DNA of 64,000 nt, taken from contig NZ_BMIC01000001.1 in assembly GCF_014641635.1 (NCBI RefSeq), positions 310,001 through 374,000 on the forward strand, read 5' to 3'. Positions 41,266 to 50,902 of this stretch are shown one piece after another. Position 1 is the stretch's first letter; every line of letters begins with the position of its first letter. Made by a program: the position numbers and the translations under genes. Below the pieces are notes generated by a model. The model saw only the letters and a program-made list of their open reading frames with translations, had not been told where the DNA came from and made no database searches. The stretch comes from Aquaticitalea lipolytica (GTDB lineage Bacteria; Bacteroidota; Bacteroidia; Flavobacteriales; Flavobacteriaceae).

Positions 41266-44118
41266 TTATTTACTTAAATACATTTTACGTCTAGAATATA
41301 AGTTGTAAAATTCATCATCTTTTAAACTATCTATAAATAAAATGCTTTCGCCAGTACTCTTCATTTCTGGACCAAGCTTTTTGTTTACATTAGGGAATTT
41401 ATTGAACGAAAACACTGGTTGCTTAATTGCATAACCTTCTAATTGTGGGTTAAAATTAAAGTCAGTTACTTTTTTCTCCCCTAACATTACTTTAGTTGCA
41501 TAGTTCACATAAGGTTCTTTATAGGCTTTTGCTATAAATGGTACAGTACGTGAAGCTCTTGGGTTAGCCTCAATAATGTAAACCATATCATCTTTTATTG
41601 CAAACTGAATGTTAATTAATCCAACTGTATTTAATGCTAAAGCAATCTTTTTGGTGTGATCTTTAATCTGTTGCATTACAAATTCACCTAAGTTAAAAGG
41701 AGGTAATGTTGCATTACTATCTCCTGAATGAATTCCACAAGGCTCAATATGCTCCATAATACCAATAATGTATACATTCTCCCCATCGCAAATAGCATCT
41801 GCTTCAGCTTCAATTGCACCATCTAAATAATGGTCTAACAATAATTTATTATCTGGCATTGTACGAAGTAAGTCTACTACGTGCTCTTCTAGTTCTTTTT
41901 TATTGATAACAATTTTCATTCCTTGACCACCAAGAACGTAAGATGGACGGACTAAAATTGGAAAATTTAACACATCAGCAATAGCTAAGGCTTCGTCTGC
42001 TGTTGTTGCAACATCAAACTCTGGATATGGAATGTTATTTTCTTGTAGTAGCTTTGAAAAACTACCTCTATCTTCAGCTAAATCTAGAGATTTGTATGTT
42101 GTTCCAATAATTTTAATTCCGTATCTGTCAAGTTTTTCAGCAAGCTTTAATGCTGTTTGTCCACCTAGTTGTACTATGACTCCTTCAGGTTTTTCATGAC
42201 GAATAATATCATAAATATGTTCCCAGAATACTGGTTCGAAATATAACTTATCAGCAATATCAAAATCGGTTGAAACCGTTTCAGGGTTACAGTTAATCAT
42301 GATGGTTTCATAACCACATTCAGAAGCAGCTAACACACCATGAACACAGCAATAATCAAACTCAATTCCTTGCCCTATTCTATTAGGTCCAGAACCTAAA
42401 ACAATAACTTTCTTTTTATCTGTAACAACACTTTCATTAATTGACTCAAGCTTACCATCTGGAGTTTCAACTTCATTTTCGAATGTTGAATAATAATATG
42501 GTGTTTGTGCCTTAAACTCGGCAGCACAAGTGTCAACTAATTTATACACACGCTTGATTTTTAGCTCATCACGTTTTTTATACACTTGACTTTCAAGACA
42601 TTTAAGCATGTGTGCAATTTGTCTGTCACCATAGCCTTTTTGTTTTGCTTCAAGCATTAAATCGCGTTCTATAGTATCAATAGTAAACTTTGATATTTCT
42701 TTTTCTAAGTGATATAGTTCTTCATATTGTTTTAAGAACCACATATCTATTTTTGTTATTTCATGAATACGACTCAACGGAATTCCCATTTGAATAGCAT
42801 CATAAATAACGAATACTCTATCCCAACTTGCGAATGTTAGCTTTTCAATAATCTGGTCATAGTTTTTATAACCTTTACCATCTGCACCTAATCCATTACG
42901 TTTTATTTCTAATGATTGAGTTGCTTTATGTAGTGCTTCTTGGAACGAACGACCAATAGCCATAACTTCACCAACAGCTTTCATTTGTAGCCCTAACGTT
43001 CTGTCTGATCCTTCGAATTTATCAAAATTCCAACGTGGTATTTTTACAACAACATAGTCTAAAGTTGGTTCAAATAATGCTGATGTAGATTTTGTAATTT
43101 GATTGCTCAACTCATCTAAATTATAACCAATTGCAAGCTTTGCAGCAATTTTAGCAATTGGATAACCTGTTGCTTTACTTGCTAAGGCAGAAGAACGTGA
43201 AACACGAGGATTAATCTCGATAGCAATAATCTCTTCATTTTCATCAGGACTTACTGCAAATTGCACATTACAACCTCCTGCAAAATCACCAATACTACGC
43301 ATCATGTGTATTGCCATATCTCGCATACGTTGGTATGTTGTGTCAGACAAGGTCATTGCTGGAGCCACTGTAATAGAATCTCCTGTATGGATTCCCATTG
43401 GATCCATATTTTCAATAGTACAAATGATTACAACATTATCATTTTTATCTCTAAGTAACTCTAACTCATATTCTTTCCATCCAATTAATGCTTTATCTAT
43501 CATTACCTCATGAATTGGAGACACTTCTAATCCACGAGTTAGTAACTCATCAAACTGGTCTTCAGTATGCACAAAAGATGCTCCTTCTCCTCCTAATGTG
43601 TATGAGGCTCTAATTACTAAAGGGAAACCAAACTCTTGTGCAATTTCTTTTCCTTTAAGATATGAATTAGCAGTTGCTTGAGGCGCCATACCAACACCTA
43701 TTTTAAGCATTAATTCTCTAAATTTCTCTCTATCTTCAGTAATATTAATTGCATCAATATCAACACCAATAAGCTTTATACCGAAGTCTTTCCAAATTCC
43801 TTTTTCATCAGCCTGTATACATAAATTAAGTGCAGTTTGCCCTCCCATTGTTGGTAAAACTGCATCTATTTGTGGATGCTCCTTAAGAACTTGAACAATA
43901 GATTTTGTAGTTAGTGGCAACAAATAAACGTGATCAGCCATTGTTGGGTCTGTCATGATTGTTGCAGGATTAGAATTGATTAAGATGGTTTCAATTCCGT
44001 CTTCTCGTAAAGAACGTAAAGCTTGAGTTCCAGAATAATCAAACTCACAAGCTTGACCAATAATGATAGGACCTGATCCAATAATAAGTACGGAATTAAT
44101 AGTTTTGTTTTTTGGCAT
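41266..44118 (-). CDS. carB: Carbamoyl-phosphate synthase large subunit
   Basis: CarB makes carbamoyl phosphate from bicarbonate, ammonia (from CarA) and two ATP, feeding pyrimidine and arginine synthesis. From the ATG at 44118 it is 950 residues; the frame is open to 44163 but the promoter element at 44138-44145 rules that out. Two ATP-grasp halves are evident: NSVLIIGSGPIIIGQACEFD in the first and KKVIVLGSGPNRIGQGIEFD in the second. The protein stops after the second half, so the C-terminal MGS allosteric domain (about 120 residues in E. coli) is absent, which is common in Flavobacteriaceae. carA is not in the window. Confidence 0.96.
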   Translation of the reverse strand: MPKNKTINSVLIIGSGPIIIGQACEFDYSGTQALRSLREDGIETILINSNPATIMTDPTMADHVYLLPLTTKSIVQVLKEHPQIDAVLPTMGGQTALNLCIQADEKGIWKDFGIKLIGVDIDAINITEDREKFRELMLKIGVGMAPQATANSYLKGKEIAQEFGFPLVIRASYTLGGEGASFVHTEDQFDELLTRGLEVSPIHEVMIDKALIGWKEYELELLRDKNDNVVIICTIENMDPMGIHTGDSITVAPAMTLSDTTYQRMRDMAIHMMRSIGDFAGGCNVQFAVSPDENEEIIAIEINPRVSRSSALASKATGYPIAKIAAKLAIGYNLDELSNQITKSTSALFEPTLDYVVVKIPRWNFDKFEGSDRTLGLQMKAVGEVMAIGRSFQEALHKATQSLEIKRNGLGADGKGYKNYDQIIEKLTFASWDRVFVIYDAIQMGIPLSRIHEITKIDMWFLKQYEELYHLEKEISKFTIDTIERDLMLEAKQKGYGDRQIAHMLKCLESQVYKKRDELKIKRVYKLVDTCAAEFKAQTPYYYSTFENEVETPDGKLESINESVVTDKKKVIVLGSGPNRIGQGIEFDYCCVHGVLAASECGYETIMINCNPETVSTDFDIADKLYFEPVFWEHIYDIIRHEKPEGVIVQLGGQTALKLAEKLDRYGIKIIGTTYKSLDLAEDRGSFSKLLQENNIPYPEFDVATTADEALAIADVLNFPILVRPSYVLGGQGMKIVINKKELEEHVVDLLRTMPDNKLLLDHYLDGAIEAEADAICDGENVYIIGIMEHIEPCGIHSGDSNATLPPFNLGEFVMQQIKDHTKKIALALNTVGLINIQFAIKDDMVYIIEANPRASRTVPFIAKAYKEPYVNYATKVMLGEKKVTDFNFNPQLEGYAIKQPVFSFNKFPNVNKKLGPEMKSTGESILFIDSLKDDEFYNLYSRRKMYLSK

Positions 44119-44137
44119 TGTGTTGTATTTATATCTG

Positions 44138-44145
44138 CAAAAATA
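44138..44145 (-). promoter_or_regulatory. -7 promoter element for carB
   Basis: Minus strand TATTTTTG followed by CAG, 20 bases upstream of the ATG at 44118. Its place fixes the start of carB. Confidence 0.6.
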
Positions 44146-44161
44146 GTTATGAAATAGGTAC

Positions 44162-44193
44162 AAAAAAAGGTGCTACACCTAAGTAACACCTTT
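44162..44193 (-). terminator. Terminator of rpmH
   Basis: On the minus strand AAAGGTG/CACCTTT with a second TAC/GTA step forms a stem followed by seven T. A 16-bp palindrome ATTAACAATTGTTAAT (44198-44213) lies between it and the rpmH stop. Confidence 0.8.
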
Positions 44194-44215
44194 AAATATT
44201 AACAATTGTTAATCA

Positions 44216-44377
44216 TTATTTTTTATGTCTTGATTCTGAAGATACAGACAGTTTCTTTCTTCCTTTAGCTCTTCTACGTGCAAGGACTTTTCTACCATTA
44301 ACAGTAGCCATTCTTTCTCTAAAACCGTGTTTGTTTCTTCTCTTTCTCTTTGATGGTTGAAACGTTCTTTTGCTCAT
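44216..44377 (-). CDS. rpmH: 50S ribosomal protein L34
   Basis: A 53-residue basic protein, read directly on the minus strand. It starts [19 protein letters not shown] and has the L34 signature [20 protein letters not shown], then a short Ser/Lys-rich tail. Part of the 50S subunit. Monocistronic here, with promoter at 44446-44476 and its own terminator; the usual neighbours rnpA and dnaA are absent. Confidence 0.97.
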   Translation of the reverse strand: MSKRTFQPSKRKRRNKHGFRERMATVNGRKVLARRRAKGRKKLSVSSESRHKK

Positions 44378-44445
44378 TGTCTTGTATCTTTAAAAATCTT
44401 CTTTATAATCTAAACTATAGTTTTGACCATTTTCAAAACTGCGTG

Positions 44446-44476
44446 CAAATATACAAAGACTTTTTACTTACACAAA
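44446..44476 (-). promoter_or_regulatory. Promoter of rpmH (-33 TTTG, 19-bp spacer, -7 TATATTTG)
   Basis: Minus strand TTTG at 44476-44473 and TATATTTG at 44453-44446 with a 19-base spacer, a full match to the Bacteroidota sigma-A promoter. The expected leader is about 60 bases. Confidence 0.7.
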
Positions 44477-44634
44477 CCTAATTTTAAAAATATTTATATG
44501 AAATTTTCATTTCAAAAAAAAACGTCTTTAAAAAACTCAATTTTTGAATATTCCTAGCTTCTGAAATATAAAATTTATAAGCTAAACGTAAAAAAAAATT
44601 AGTTTCTTTGTGGTTAGATAAACAACTAAGTAAA

Positions 44635-45510
44635 ATGAAGAAATTCACACTAGTATTTGCGATATTATTTGTTGCTCAATTAACAGGACAAACTTTATTA
44701 CAGTATAACTTTTCAGTTGGTGATAAGTTTACCATTAATCAACAAGCTACTCAGCATATTACACAGGACATTAGTGGCATGATTCAAGAAATTAATAATG
44801 ATTTATCTGGAACAATGAGTTTTGAAGTTGTAAAGGCAGACAAAGAGACTTTTACTTTGATAATGGAATTTAAAAGTCTGAAAATGTTAATGAGCTCGCC
44901 TACTTTAGGAGAGTTATCTAATGTAGACTCGGCATCAGATGACGATTCTGATATTACCTCGATGATGTTTAAAGGCATATTAAACGTTCCTATTACAATT
45001 GTTATGGGAAGAGATGGCAAAATTAAATCTGTAACTGGAGGAGATTTATTAATTGAGTCTATGTTTAAAGCTGTCGATATTACTGAACCAGAAATAATAG
45101 AAGCTTCAAAATCGCAGTTAGAAAAGCAATTTGGTAGCGAGGCGCTTTCTAACAGCTTTGAGCAAATGACTTATTTGTTTTCAACAGATAAGGTAAAGGT
45201 GAACAGCAAATGGAAAAACAGTTACCAAGGTGATATGAGTGCTGAAACTACTTGGACATTATCAGAAATAAACAAAAATAATTTTAAACTTTCTGGAGTT
45301 GCAGCTACTACTATGAATAGTATAGATGAAACTATATCTATGACATTAAATGGATCACAATCAACTACTGTAACAGGAAACTCTAAAACTGGTTTGTTTA
45401 CAGAGCTAATAGTAACAGGCGAAAATACTGGTAATACAGTTTATACTACTCAAGAAATTACAATACCAACAACAATAAAATCAACAATTACTTATAAAAT
45501 TATTCAATAG
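44635..45510 (+). CDS. DUF6263-like exported protein
   Basis: A 291-residue protein from the ATG at 44635 with a signal peptide ending QLTGQ (about residue 19). The mature part is beta-rich with the pattern LLQYNFSVGDKFTINQQATQ and VPITIVMGRDGKIKSVTGGD, which resembles the DUF6263 family. Probably periplasmic; function unknown. The next gene starts 3 bases after its stop. Confidence 0.65.
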   Translation: MKKFTLVFAILFVAQLTGQTLLQYNFSVGDKFTINQQATQHITQDISGMIQEINNDLSGTMSFEVVKADKETFTLIMEFKSLKMLMSSPTLGELSNVDSASDDDSDITSMMFKGILNVPITIVMGRDGKIKSVTGGDLLIESMFKAVDITEPEIIEASKSQLEKQFGSEALSNSFEQMTYLFSTDKVKVNSKWKNSYQGDMSAETTWTLSEINKNNFKLSGVAATTMNSIDETISMTLNGSQSTTVTGNSKTGLFTELIVTGENTGNTVYTTQEITIPTTIKSTITYKIIQ

Positions 45511-45512
45511 TT

Positions 45513-46076
45513 ATGTATAACAAAAACATAAAATTATTTATTGCGTTTTTAATCATCGCTTATGCAGTTTATCAATTTACTGAAGGGTTTATTGGAAATG
45601 GCATAATGCTTATTTTATTATCATTAATATTCGTTTTTCTATATTTTAAGAATGAATTTATTCTACTTGCCTTTTTAAAACTTCGTAAACAAGATTTTGA
45701 AGGTGCTACAAAGTGGCTTAATAAAATTAAAAATCCATCAAGTGCTTTAGTAAAAAAGCAAGAAGGTTACTATAATTTCTTACATGGCATAATGGTATCA
45801 CAAACTAATATGAATGAAGCTGAGAAATATTTTAAAAATGCTGTGAGTTTAGGTTTAACTATGGACCACGATATGGCAATGGCAAAATTGAATTTAGCTG
45901 GAATTGCTTTTAGTAAGCGTCGTCCACAAGAAGCCAAAATATTAATGAACGAAGCTCAAAAATTAGATAAAAGAGGCATGCTAACTGATCAAATAAAAAT
46001 GATGAAAGATAGCATGAAAAAAGCCCAAATACCTAATCAGCATTATGGTGGAGCAAGACAAGGACGTAGACGTTAA
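45513..46076 (+). CDS. Membrane-anchored TPR-like protein
   Basis: A 187-residue protein with two N-terminal transmembrane helices (about 7-24 and 28-47) and a cytoplasmic helical part with tetratricopeptide-like repeats (DFEGATKWLNKIKNPSSALV, NEAEKYFKNAVSLGLTMDHD, RPQEAKILMNEAQKLDKRG). The C-terminus GGARQGRRR is basic. Likely co-transcribed with the preceding exported protein. No specific function recognised. Confidence 0.75.
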   Translation: MYNKNIKLFIAFLIIAYAVYQFTEGFIGNGIMLILLSLIFVFLYFKNEFILLAFLKLRKQDFEGATKWLNKIKNPSSALVKKQEGYYNFLHGIMVSQTNMNEAEKYFKNAVSLGLTMDHDMAMAKLNLAGIAFSKRRPQEAKILMNEAQKLDKRGMLTDQIKMMKDSMKKAQIPNQHYGGARQGRRR

Positions 46077-46097
46077 TCTCTTCGAAATAGATAAAAT

Positions 46098-46126
46098 AAA
46101 AAAGCACTAATTAATTAGTGCTTTTT
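46098..46126. terminator. Bidirectional terminator
   Basis: An 18-bp perfect palindrome GCACTAATTAATTAGTGC flanked by A6 and T5, between convergent genes ending at 46076 and 46148. Confidence 0.85.
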
Positions 46127-46147
46127 CTTTTATTTTTCAGTTAATCT

Positions 46148-47074
46148 TTATTTGTAATATCCTTTTTTTGGAATACTAATGCTATATTTTTTTCTAGAAC
46201 TATTATTTAAATGAGCTTCACGTAACCAAGGATTATGAATTTTCAGAATTTTATAGTTTATACCATACTCTTTTGCAAAAGCTGTAAAATCTTTAACTGG
46301 AACATCAACAATCACTTCCTCTGTTGGTATTTCTGTATATAAGTCACTCTCGTTAAAATTGAAACCGTACTTTTTAGGATTGTTTAAAATTTCTTTAAGG
46401 GCAACTATTCTAAACATATATCTCCCAGTTTCTTCTCCTAAAAGTAAATCATAATAGCTTTTCACATCTTGGTCTTTTAATCGGTTACCAATACCTGCAT
46501 TACCTGCATTATAGGCTGCGGCTGCAAGTGTCCATGATCCTAAATTTTCTTTAGATTTTAATAGGTATTTACAAGCAACTTCTGTTGCTTTTTCTAAGTG
46601 ATAACGCTCATCAACATTATCATTGACTTCTAGTCCGTTTTCTCTAGCTGTTGCTGGCATAATTTGCCAAAACCCTTTAGCTCCTGCTGGAGAAACTGCA
46701 TTAGTAAGACCACTTTCTATTACTGACAAGTATTTAAAATCGTCTGGTATTCCATGTTTTTTAAGAATTGGTTCTATAACAGGAAAATACTTTCTGGCAC
46801 GTTTAAACATCAAAAGCCCATTTGATTGCCAATATGTATTCACTAATAGCTCTTTATCCATTCGTTCATAAACATCTGGATCGTTAAGCGGCATTTTTTC
46901 GCCTGCAAAATCTAACTCATCTGGCACAGAAAGTGCATAAACATTATAATCGTTTATCAGTTTCTTTTCCTTAACAACTGCATCATCCGATGGTGCTTTT
47001 TGAACTGCAAATATGAATAGTCCTGACAGACTTATCAATCCTATTGCTGCTAAAATATTCTTTATATAGCTCAT
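46148..47074 (-). CDS. Membrane-anchored lytic transglycosylase (SLT domain)
   Basis: A 308-residue enzyme that cleaves peptidoglycan glycan strands, leaving 1,6-anhydro-muramic ends. A signal anchor is at about 7-25. The SLT domain (about 95-230) has the catalytic Glu in LSVIESGLTNAVSPAGAKG, followed by FWQIMPATARENGLEV and the AAAAYNAGNAGI motif. The C-terminal EVIVDVPVKDFTAFAKEYGI looks like a LysM-like or NAG-binding stretch with a long insertion. Resembles MltD without its LysM repeats. Confidence 0.92.
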   Translation of the reverse strand: MSYIKNILAAIGLISLSGLFIFAVQKAPSDDAVVKEKKLINDYNVYALSVPDELDFAGEKMPLNDPDVYERMDKELLVNTYWQSNGLLMFKRARKYFPVIEPILKKHGIPDDFKYLSVIESGLTNAVSPAGAKGFWQIMPATARENGLEVNDNVDERYHLEKATEVACKYLLKSKENLGSWTLAAAAYNAGNAGIGNRLKDQDVKSYYDLLLGEETGRYMFRIVALKEILNNPKKYGFNFNESDLYTEIPTEEVIVDVPVKDFTAFAKEYGINYKILKIHNPWLREAHLNNSSRKKYSISIPKKGYYK

Positions 47075-47122
47075 AATCTTATTTTTTTATAAAGGTAATT
47101 AATTAATGTAACTCTTTCAAAA

Positions 47123-47791
47123 TTAGTTAAGTATAAGTTTTGGTAAATTTTCATTAAACCATTTATACTTATTTATTATCATTATATGTGTTCCTCCTTT
47201 TATTACAACGCAATTATCGTTACAAGAGTGTGTAAAAATAGCATCTTTATCACCATGTATATAAATAGCATCAGGATTTGGTTTTTCTTGCTCCCAACAA
47301 ACAACCTGTTCAATTGCCCAATCTAAATAACGTTTATCACTAACCGAAAGATACCTTTTGTAAAGCTCTACTCGTTTAGTAACAGTTTCTCCAAACGCAT
47401 ATTTAGCAAGCAAATCTATATTACCCAATAACTTTGTAGGTAACAACTTGTATGCCTTAGTGTATTTAGCAATTTTCATTCGTCTTGGTAACTCATGTTT
47501 AGATTTAACACTAGACACTACAATTAACTTTTTTAAGGTCATAAATTTACTCATCTCCTGCACTAAAATACCACCAAAAGAAACACCAAGAAGCACAACA
47601 TTATTGTGTTCTATTTTTTCTATCATTCGCTTAGCATAACTCTCTAATGTTTCATTTTTATTAGGAATAATCCATTCTAGCCAATGAATCTTAAATTGAT
47701 CTTCAGGAAGCTTAATGTTTTCAAAAATTGTTGGGTTTGCTGCCATTCCTGGCATCATATAAACATGTATTATTTCTTGGTTCATAAGCAT
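47123..47791 (-). CDS. Alpha/beta hydrolase
   Basis: A 222-residue alpha/beta hydrolase fold protein. The nucleophile elbow is LLGVSFGGILVQEM, with Ser near residue 70-73; the catalytic Asp is probably in HGDKDAIF and the His in KGGTHIMIIN near the end. The N-terminus HVYMMPGMAANPTIF is typical. The lid is short. Substrate unknown; an esterase or thioesterase is likely. Confidence 0.85.
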   Translation of the reverse strand: MLMNQEIIHVYMMPGMAANPTIFENIKLPEDQFKIHWLEWIIPNKNETLESYAKRMIEKIEHNNVVLLGVSFGGILVQEMSKFMTLKKLIVVSSVKSKHELPRRMKIAKYTKAYKLLPTKLLGNIDLLAKYAFGETVTKRVELYKRYLSVSDKRYLDWAIEQVVCWEQEKPNPDAIYIHGDKDAIFTHSCNDNCVVIKGGTHIMIINKYKWFNENLPKLILN

Positions 47792-47829
47792 TTAACACAC
47801 AACAAGTTCAAATGTGTAATATTTTTTCG

Positions 47830-47837
47830 TAAATTTG
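47830..47837 (+). promoter_or_regulatory. -7 promoter element for the small acetyltransferase-like gene
   Basis: TAAATTTG, with a leader of about 62 bases to the ATG at 47904. Confidence 0.5.
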
Positions 47838-47903
47838 CAATACAAAACTATACAAATTAATAGTTTCTACCCTACCAACCATTGAATTAAATACAATATT
47901 ATT

Positions 47904-48200
47904 ATGATTGATGCTGCCGAATTAACAGACAATGACTTTTTACGTCAGTTTGAGCTTAAAATTGAAGATGAACTTGCTACTATTGAATATTCTTTGCAGG
48001 ATCGAAAAATATTTTTAACAAAGTTAATTATCCCAGAAAGCATTAATACTGAAGGCTTTGAAACAGATTTTTTAACACTTGTTTTTGAAAACATTTCTGA
48101 ACGTAATATTAGTGTTGTACCAACGAGTCCTGAAATTGCGAAATTTATAAGAAAAAATAGAAAGTATAAGAAAATGCTTCCTGTAGGTATTAGAATATAA
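47904..48200 (+). CDS. Small GNAT (YjdJ-type) acetyltransferase-like protein
   Basis: A 98-residue protein with the compact N-acetyltransferase fold of the YjdJ type: strands ELKIEDELATIEYSLQDRKI and LTKLIIP, a helix, and the acetyl-CoA site region VPTSPEIAKFIRKNRKYKK, where PTSPEIAKFIRKN is the hallmark. The usual RGxG/A acetyl-CoA loop is weak, as the loop reads NTEGFETDFL. Function unknown. Convergent with mtaB. Confidence 0.75.
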   Translation: MIDAAELTDNDFLRQFELKIEDELATIEYSLQDRKIFLTKLIIPESINTEGFETDFLTLVFENISERNISVVPTSPEIAKFIRKNRKYKKMLPVGIRI

Positions 48201-48219
48201 TTAATAAAAAAACATATTT

Positions 48220-48251
48220 AAAAAACCGAAGTTAATAACTTCGGTTTTTTT
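48220..48251. terminator. Bidirectional terminator
   Basis: AACCGAAGTTAATAACTTCGGTT with flanking A and T runs, about 11-bp stem. Between the convergent small acetyltransferase-like gene and mtaB. Confidence 0.87.
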
Positions 48252-48255
48252 GTTT

Positions 48256-49587
48256 TTATACTGCAAATTCTTCTACAAAATCAAATCTTACAAGACCATC
48301 ATCGTCAATTTGAGTAAGTTCCACTTTGTGAAGTGTATTAACCAATTCTGGATTCCAAGGCGCTTTTACTTTTACATAGTTTTCAGTAAACCCATGAATA
48401 TATCCTTCTTTATTTTCGCTTTCAAACAATACAGTTCTTGTAGTTTTTAGCTGGCTTTCATAAAATTTTCTTCTTAATTTAGCCGATAAACCACGTAACA
48501 TTTTACTACGTTTTGCTCTCACATTTTTAGGCACAACGCCATCCATTGTTGCTGCTTCTGTATTATCTCTTTCTGAATATGTAAAGACGTGCAGATATGA
48601 AATATCTAATGAAGTTAAAAAGTTATATGTCTCTAAAAAATGCTCGTCAGTTTCTCCAGGAAAACCAACAATAACATCAACACCAATACAGGCATGAGGC
48701 ATTATCTCTTTAATTTTATTTACTCTGTCAACATAAAGTTCTTTCATATATCGACGTTTCATTTTCCTTAAAATATCATTACTTCCACTTTGTAACGGAA
48801 TATGAAAATGTGGCACAAATGCTCTAGATTTAGATACTAAATCAATAGTTTCATTCTTAAGCAAATTAGGCTCTATTGATGAGATGCGAAGTCTTTCTAT
48901 ACCTTCAACTTTATCTAATTCGGTAACTAAATCTAAAAAAGTATGCTCATGACGTTTATTACCAAATTCTCCTTTACCATAGTCACCAATATTAACTCCT
49001 GTAAGCACAATTTCTTTAATATTCTGTTCAGAAATTTCTTTGGCATTTTTTAAAACACCTTCCATAGTATCACTTCTAGAAATACCACGAGCTAACGGAA
49101 TGGTACAATAAGTGCACTTATAGTCGCAACCGTCTTGCACTTTTAAAAAGGCACGAGTTCTGTCGCCAATTGAATAACTTCCTACATAAAAATCGGCATC
49201 TTCAATTTCACAAGAGTGTACTTCACCAAAATCGTTTTTTGACAAATCGTTTAGGTAATCTGTAATCTTAAATTTTTCGGTTGCACCAAGTACTAAATCA
49301 ACACCATCAACATCTGCTAATTCTTGAGGCTTAAGTTGTGCATAGCAACCAACAGCAGCCACAAAAGCATCTGGATTAGATTTCTGTGCTTGTTTTACAA
49401 TAGATTTAAAACGTTTATCAGCATTTTCGGTTACAGAGCATGTATTTATCACATAAATATCTGCCACTTCATTAAACTCCACACGATCAAACCCTTCATC
49501 AGTAAAGTTTCGGGCAATGGTAGATGTTTCTGAAAAATTCAGTTTACAACCTAAAGTGTAAAATGCTACTTTCTTTCTATTTTCCAC
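48256..49587 (-). CDS. mtaB: tRNA N6-threonylcarbamoyladenosine(37) methylthiotransferase
   Basis: MtaB adds a methylthio group to t6A at position 37 of tRNA, using two [4Fe-4S] clusters and SAM. Of its 443 residues the N-terminal MTTase domain carries three cysteines (TLGCKLN, NTCSVT, VGCYAQL). The radical-SAM motif CDYKCTYCTIPLARG (CxxxCxxC) is at about 151-165. The TRAM domain ends the protein. Length and motifs separate it from MiaB, where the TRAM and insertions differ. Confidence 0.95.
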   Translation of the reverse strand: MENRKKVAFYTLGCKLNFSETSTIARNFTDEGFDRVEFNEVADIYVINTCSVTENADKRFKSIVKQAQKSNPDAFVAAVGCYAQLKPQELADVDGVDLVLGATEKFKITDYLNDLSKNDFGEVHSCEIEDADFYVGSYSIGDRTRAFLKVQDGCDYKCTYCTIPLARGISRSDTMEGVLKNAKEISEQNIKEIVLTGVNIGDYGKGEFGNKRHEHTFLDLVTELDKVEGIERLRISSIEPNLLKNETIDLVSKSRAFVPHFHIPLQSGSNDILRKMKRRYMKELYVDRVNKIKEIMPHACIGVDVIVGFPGETDEHFLETYNFLTSLDISYLHVFTYSERDNTEAATMDGVVPKNVRAKRSKMLRGLSAKLRRKFYESQLKTTRTVLFESENKEGYIHGFTENYVKVKAPWNPELVNTLHKVELTQIDDDGLVRFDFVEEFAV

Positions 49588-49655
49588 TTAAAAAAATTAA
49601 AATTTGTTCCTTAATAAGAATGAGTATATTTACTTCACTAATAAAAAAGGAGCTG

Positions 49656-49663
49656 CAAAGTTA
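49656..49663 (-). promoter_or_regulatory. -7 promoter element for mtaB
   Basis: Minus strand TAACTTTG followed by CAGC, with a leader of about 65 bases to the ATG at 49587. Confidence 0.5.
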
Positions 49664-49737
49664 CGTAATTGTTTGAAAGTATAAACGATATCTAATAAGA
49701 CAATTACTGGTTTAATTGGTAAAAACTAAAAACATAT

Positions 49738-50889
49738 ATGTCAAAATCTGAAGAAAGAATAAAAGAAGTCCTTGCTTTTTTTAAAAACAAAGACACCGTT
49801 TTAGGCTACAGAAAGTTCATGGATTGTGCTATTGATACTCAAGATCTTACTATTTACAAAGAGGTAATTGAGCTAACAGATTGGAAAGAACAATTTCCTG
49901 ATAAGGAAAATGAACTTATTGAAAAAGCCACAACCATTTTAAACAAAATTTCAAAAAAAGCCATTGAAGAATACAATGTTCAGACTCCAATAGTTACTGC
50001 GACAAATATTGTGAAAAGTTATGGTCAAAATCGATTTACTTTAGGACCAATTTCATTAGATATTAAAAAACGACAAGTTTATGGTTTGGTTGGCGAAAAT
50101 GGTAATGGAAAAACTACTCTGCTCAGAATATTAGCTAAAGAATTAAGCCATAACGAAGGGCAATTAAATTTTAATTTTGATAAACAACATAGTAATAGTT
50201 TCGATTTACGATCTAAACTAGTTTATATACCACAACGTACCCAAAAATGGTATGGCAGTTTAAAGGATAACCTCAAATTTGTTTTATCTAATTATGGTGT
50301 TTCACCAGAAGAAAACGAAACAAGAGTATTAATGATGATAGCTCGTTTTGGTTTATGGAATTATAAACATTTAAAATGGAGCGAATTATCTTCAGGTTAC
50401 AAAATGCGTTTTGAGTTAGCCCGAACACTTTTAAGACAACCCGAATTATTACTTTTAGATGAACCTTTAGCAAATTTAGACGTATTAGCTCAACAAGTAA
50501 TTTTGGAAGATTTAAAGGCTATTTGCAACTCTTTAAACAACCCAATAGCATTAATTTTAAGCTCACAGCAGCTATATGAAGTTGAAAAAATATCTGATAA
50601 AGTAATTTATCTTAAGGAAGGAAAATATAAAGAAAAAGACGATTTAATTGAACAAGATGAAAATCAATTAATTGTTGAGATTGATTGCAAATGTAAAAGA
50701 GAAAAATTAATTGAAATTTTTAATCATCTATCATTAGAAAAACTAATTTTTAATGGTGGTATGTATGTTGCTTATTTTTCTAACAATACAAATTTTTCTT
50801 CCGTATTAGAAACTCTTGGTAAACATAACATTGATGTTATATATACCAGAAACATTTCAAAATCAACAAGACGTTTTTTCGTGTCCTAA
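49738..50889 (+). CDS. ABC transporter ATP-binding protein with 80-residue N-terminal extension
   Basis: A 383-residue ATPase. Residues 1-82 are a charged alpha-helical extension (KEVLAFFKNKDTVLGYRKFM) with no ABC features. The ABC domain follows: Walker A VGENGNGKTTLLR near 118-130, signature LSSGYKMRFELARTLL, Walker B LLLLDEPLANLD, and a C-terminal regulatory-like region (about 310-383, beta-strands with VEIDCKCKREKLIEIF). The membrane protein and a peptide-binding lipoprotein follow on the same strand with 13 bases or an overlap, so it is the first gene of a three-gene unit. The transported substrate is unknown. Confidence 0.85.
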   Translation: MSKSEERIKEVLAFFKNKDTVLGYRKFMDCAIDTQDLTIYKEVIELTDWKEQFPDKENELIEKATTILNKISKKAIEEYNVQTPIVTATNIVKSYGQNRFTLGPISLDIKKRQVYGLVGENGNGKTTLLRILAKELSHNEGQLNFNFDKQHSNSFDLRSKLVYIPQRTQKWYGSLKDNLKFVLSNYGVSPEENETRVLMMIARFGLWNYKHLKWSELSSGYKMRFELARTLLRQPELLLLDEPLANLDVLAQQVILEDLKAICNSLNNPIALILSSQQLYEVEKISDKVIYLKEGKYKEKDDLIEQDENQLIVEIDCKCKREKLIEIFNHLSLEKLIFNGGMYVAYFSNNTNFSSVLETLGKHNIDVIYTRNISKSTRRFFVS

Positions 50890-50902
50890 AAGCTAAACTA
50901 TA

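Noticed and set aside
43261-43513. Two overlapping ORFs on the plus strand inside carB
   Set aside because: They are shadow frames of carB with no independent support.
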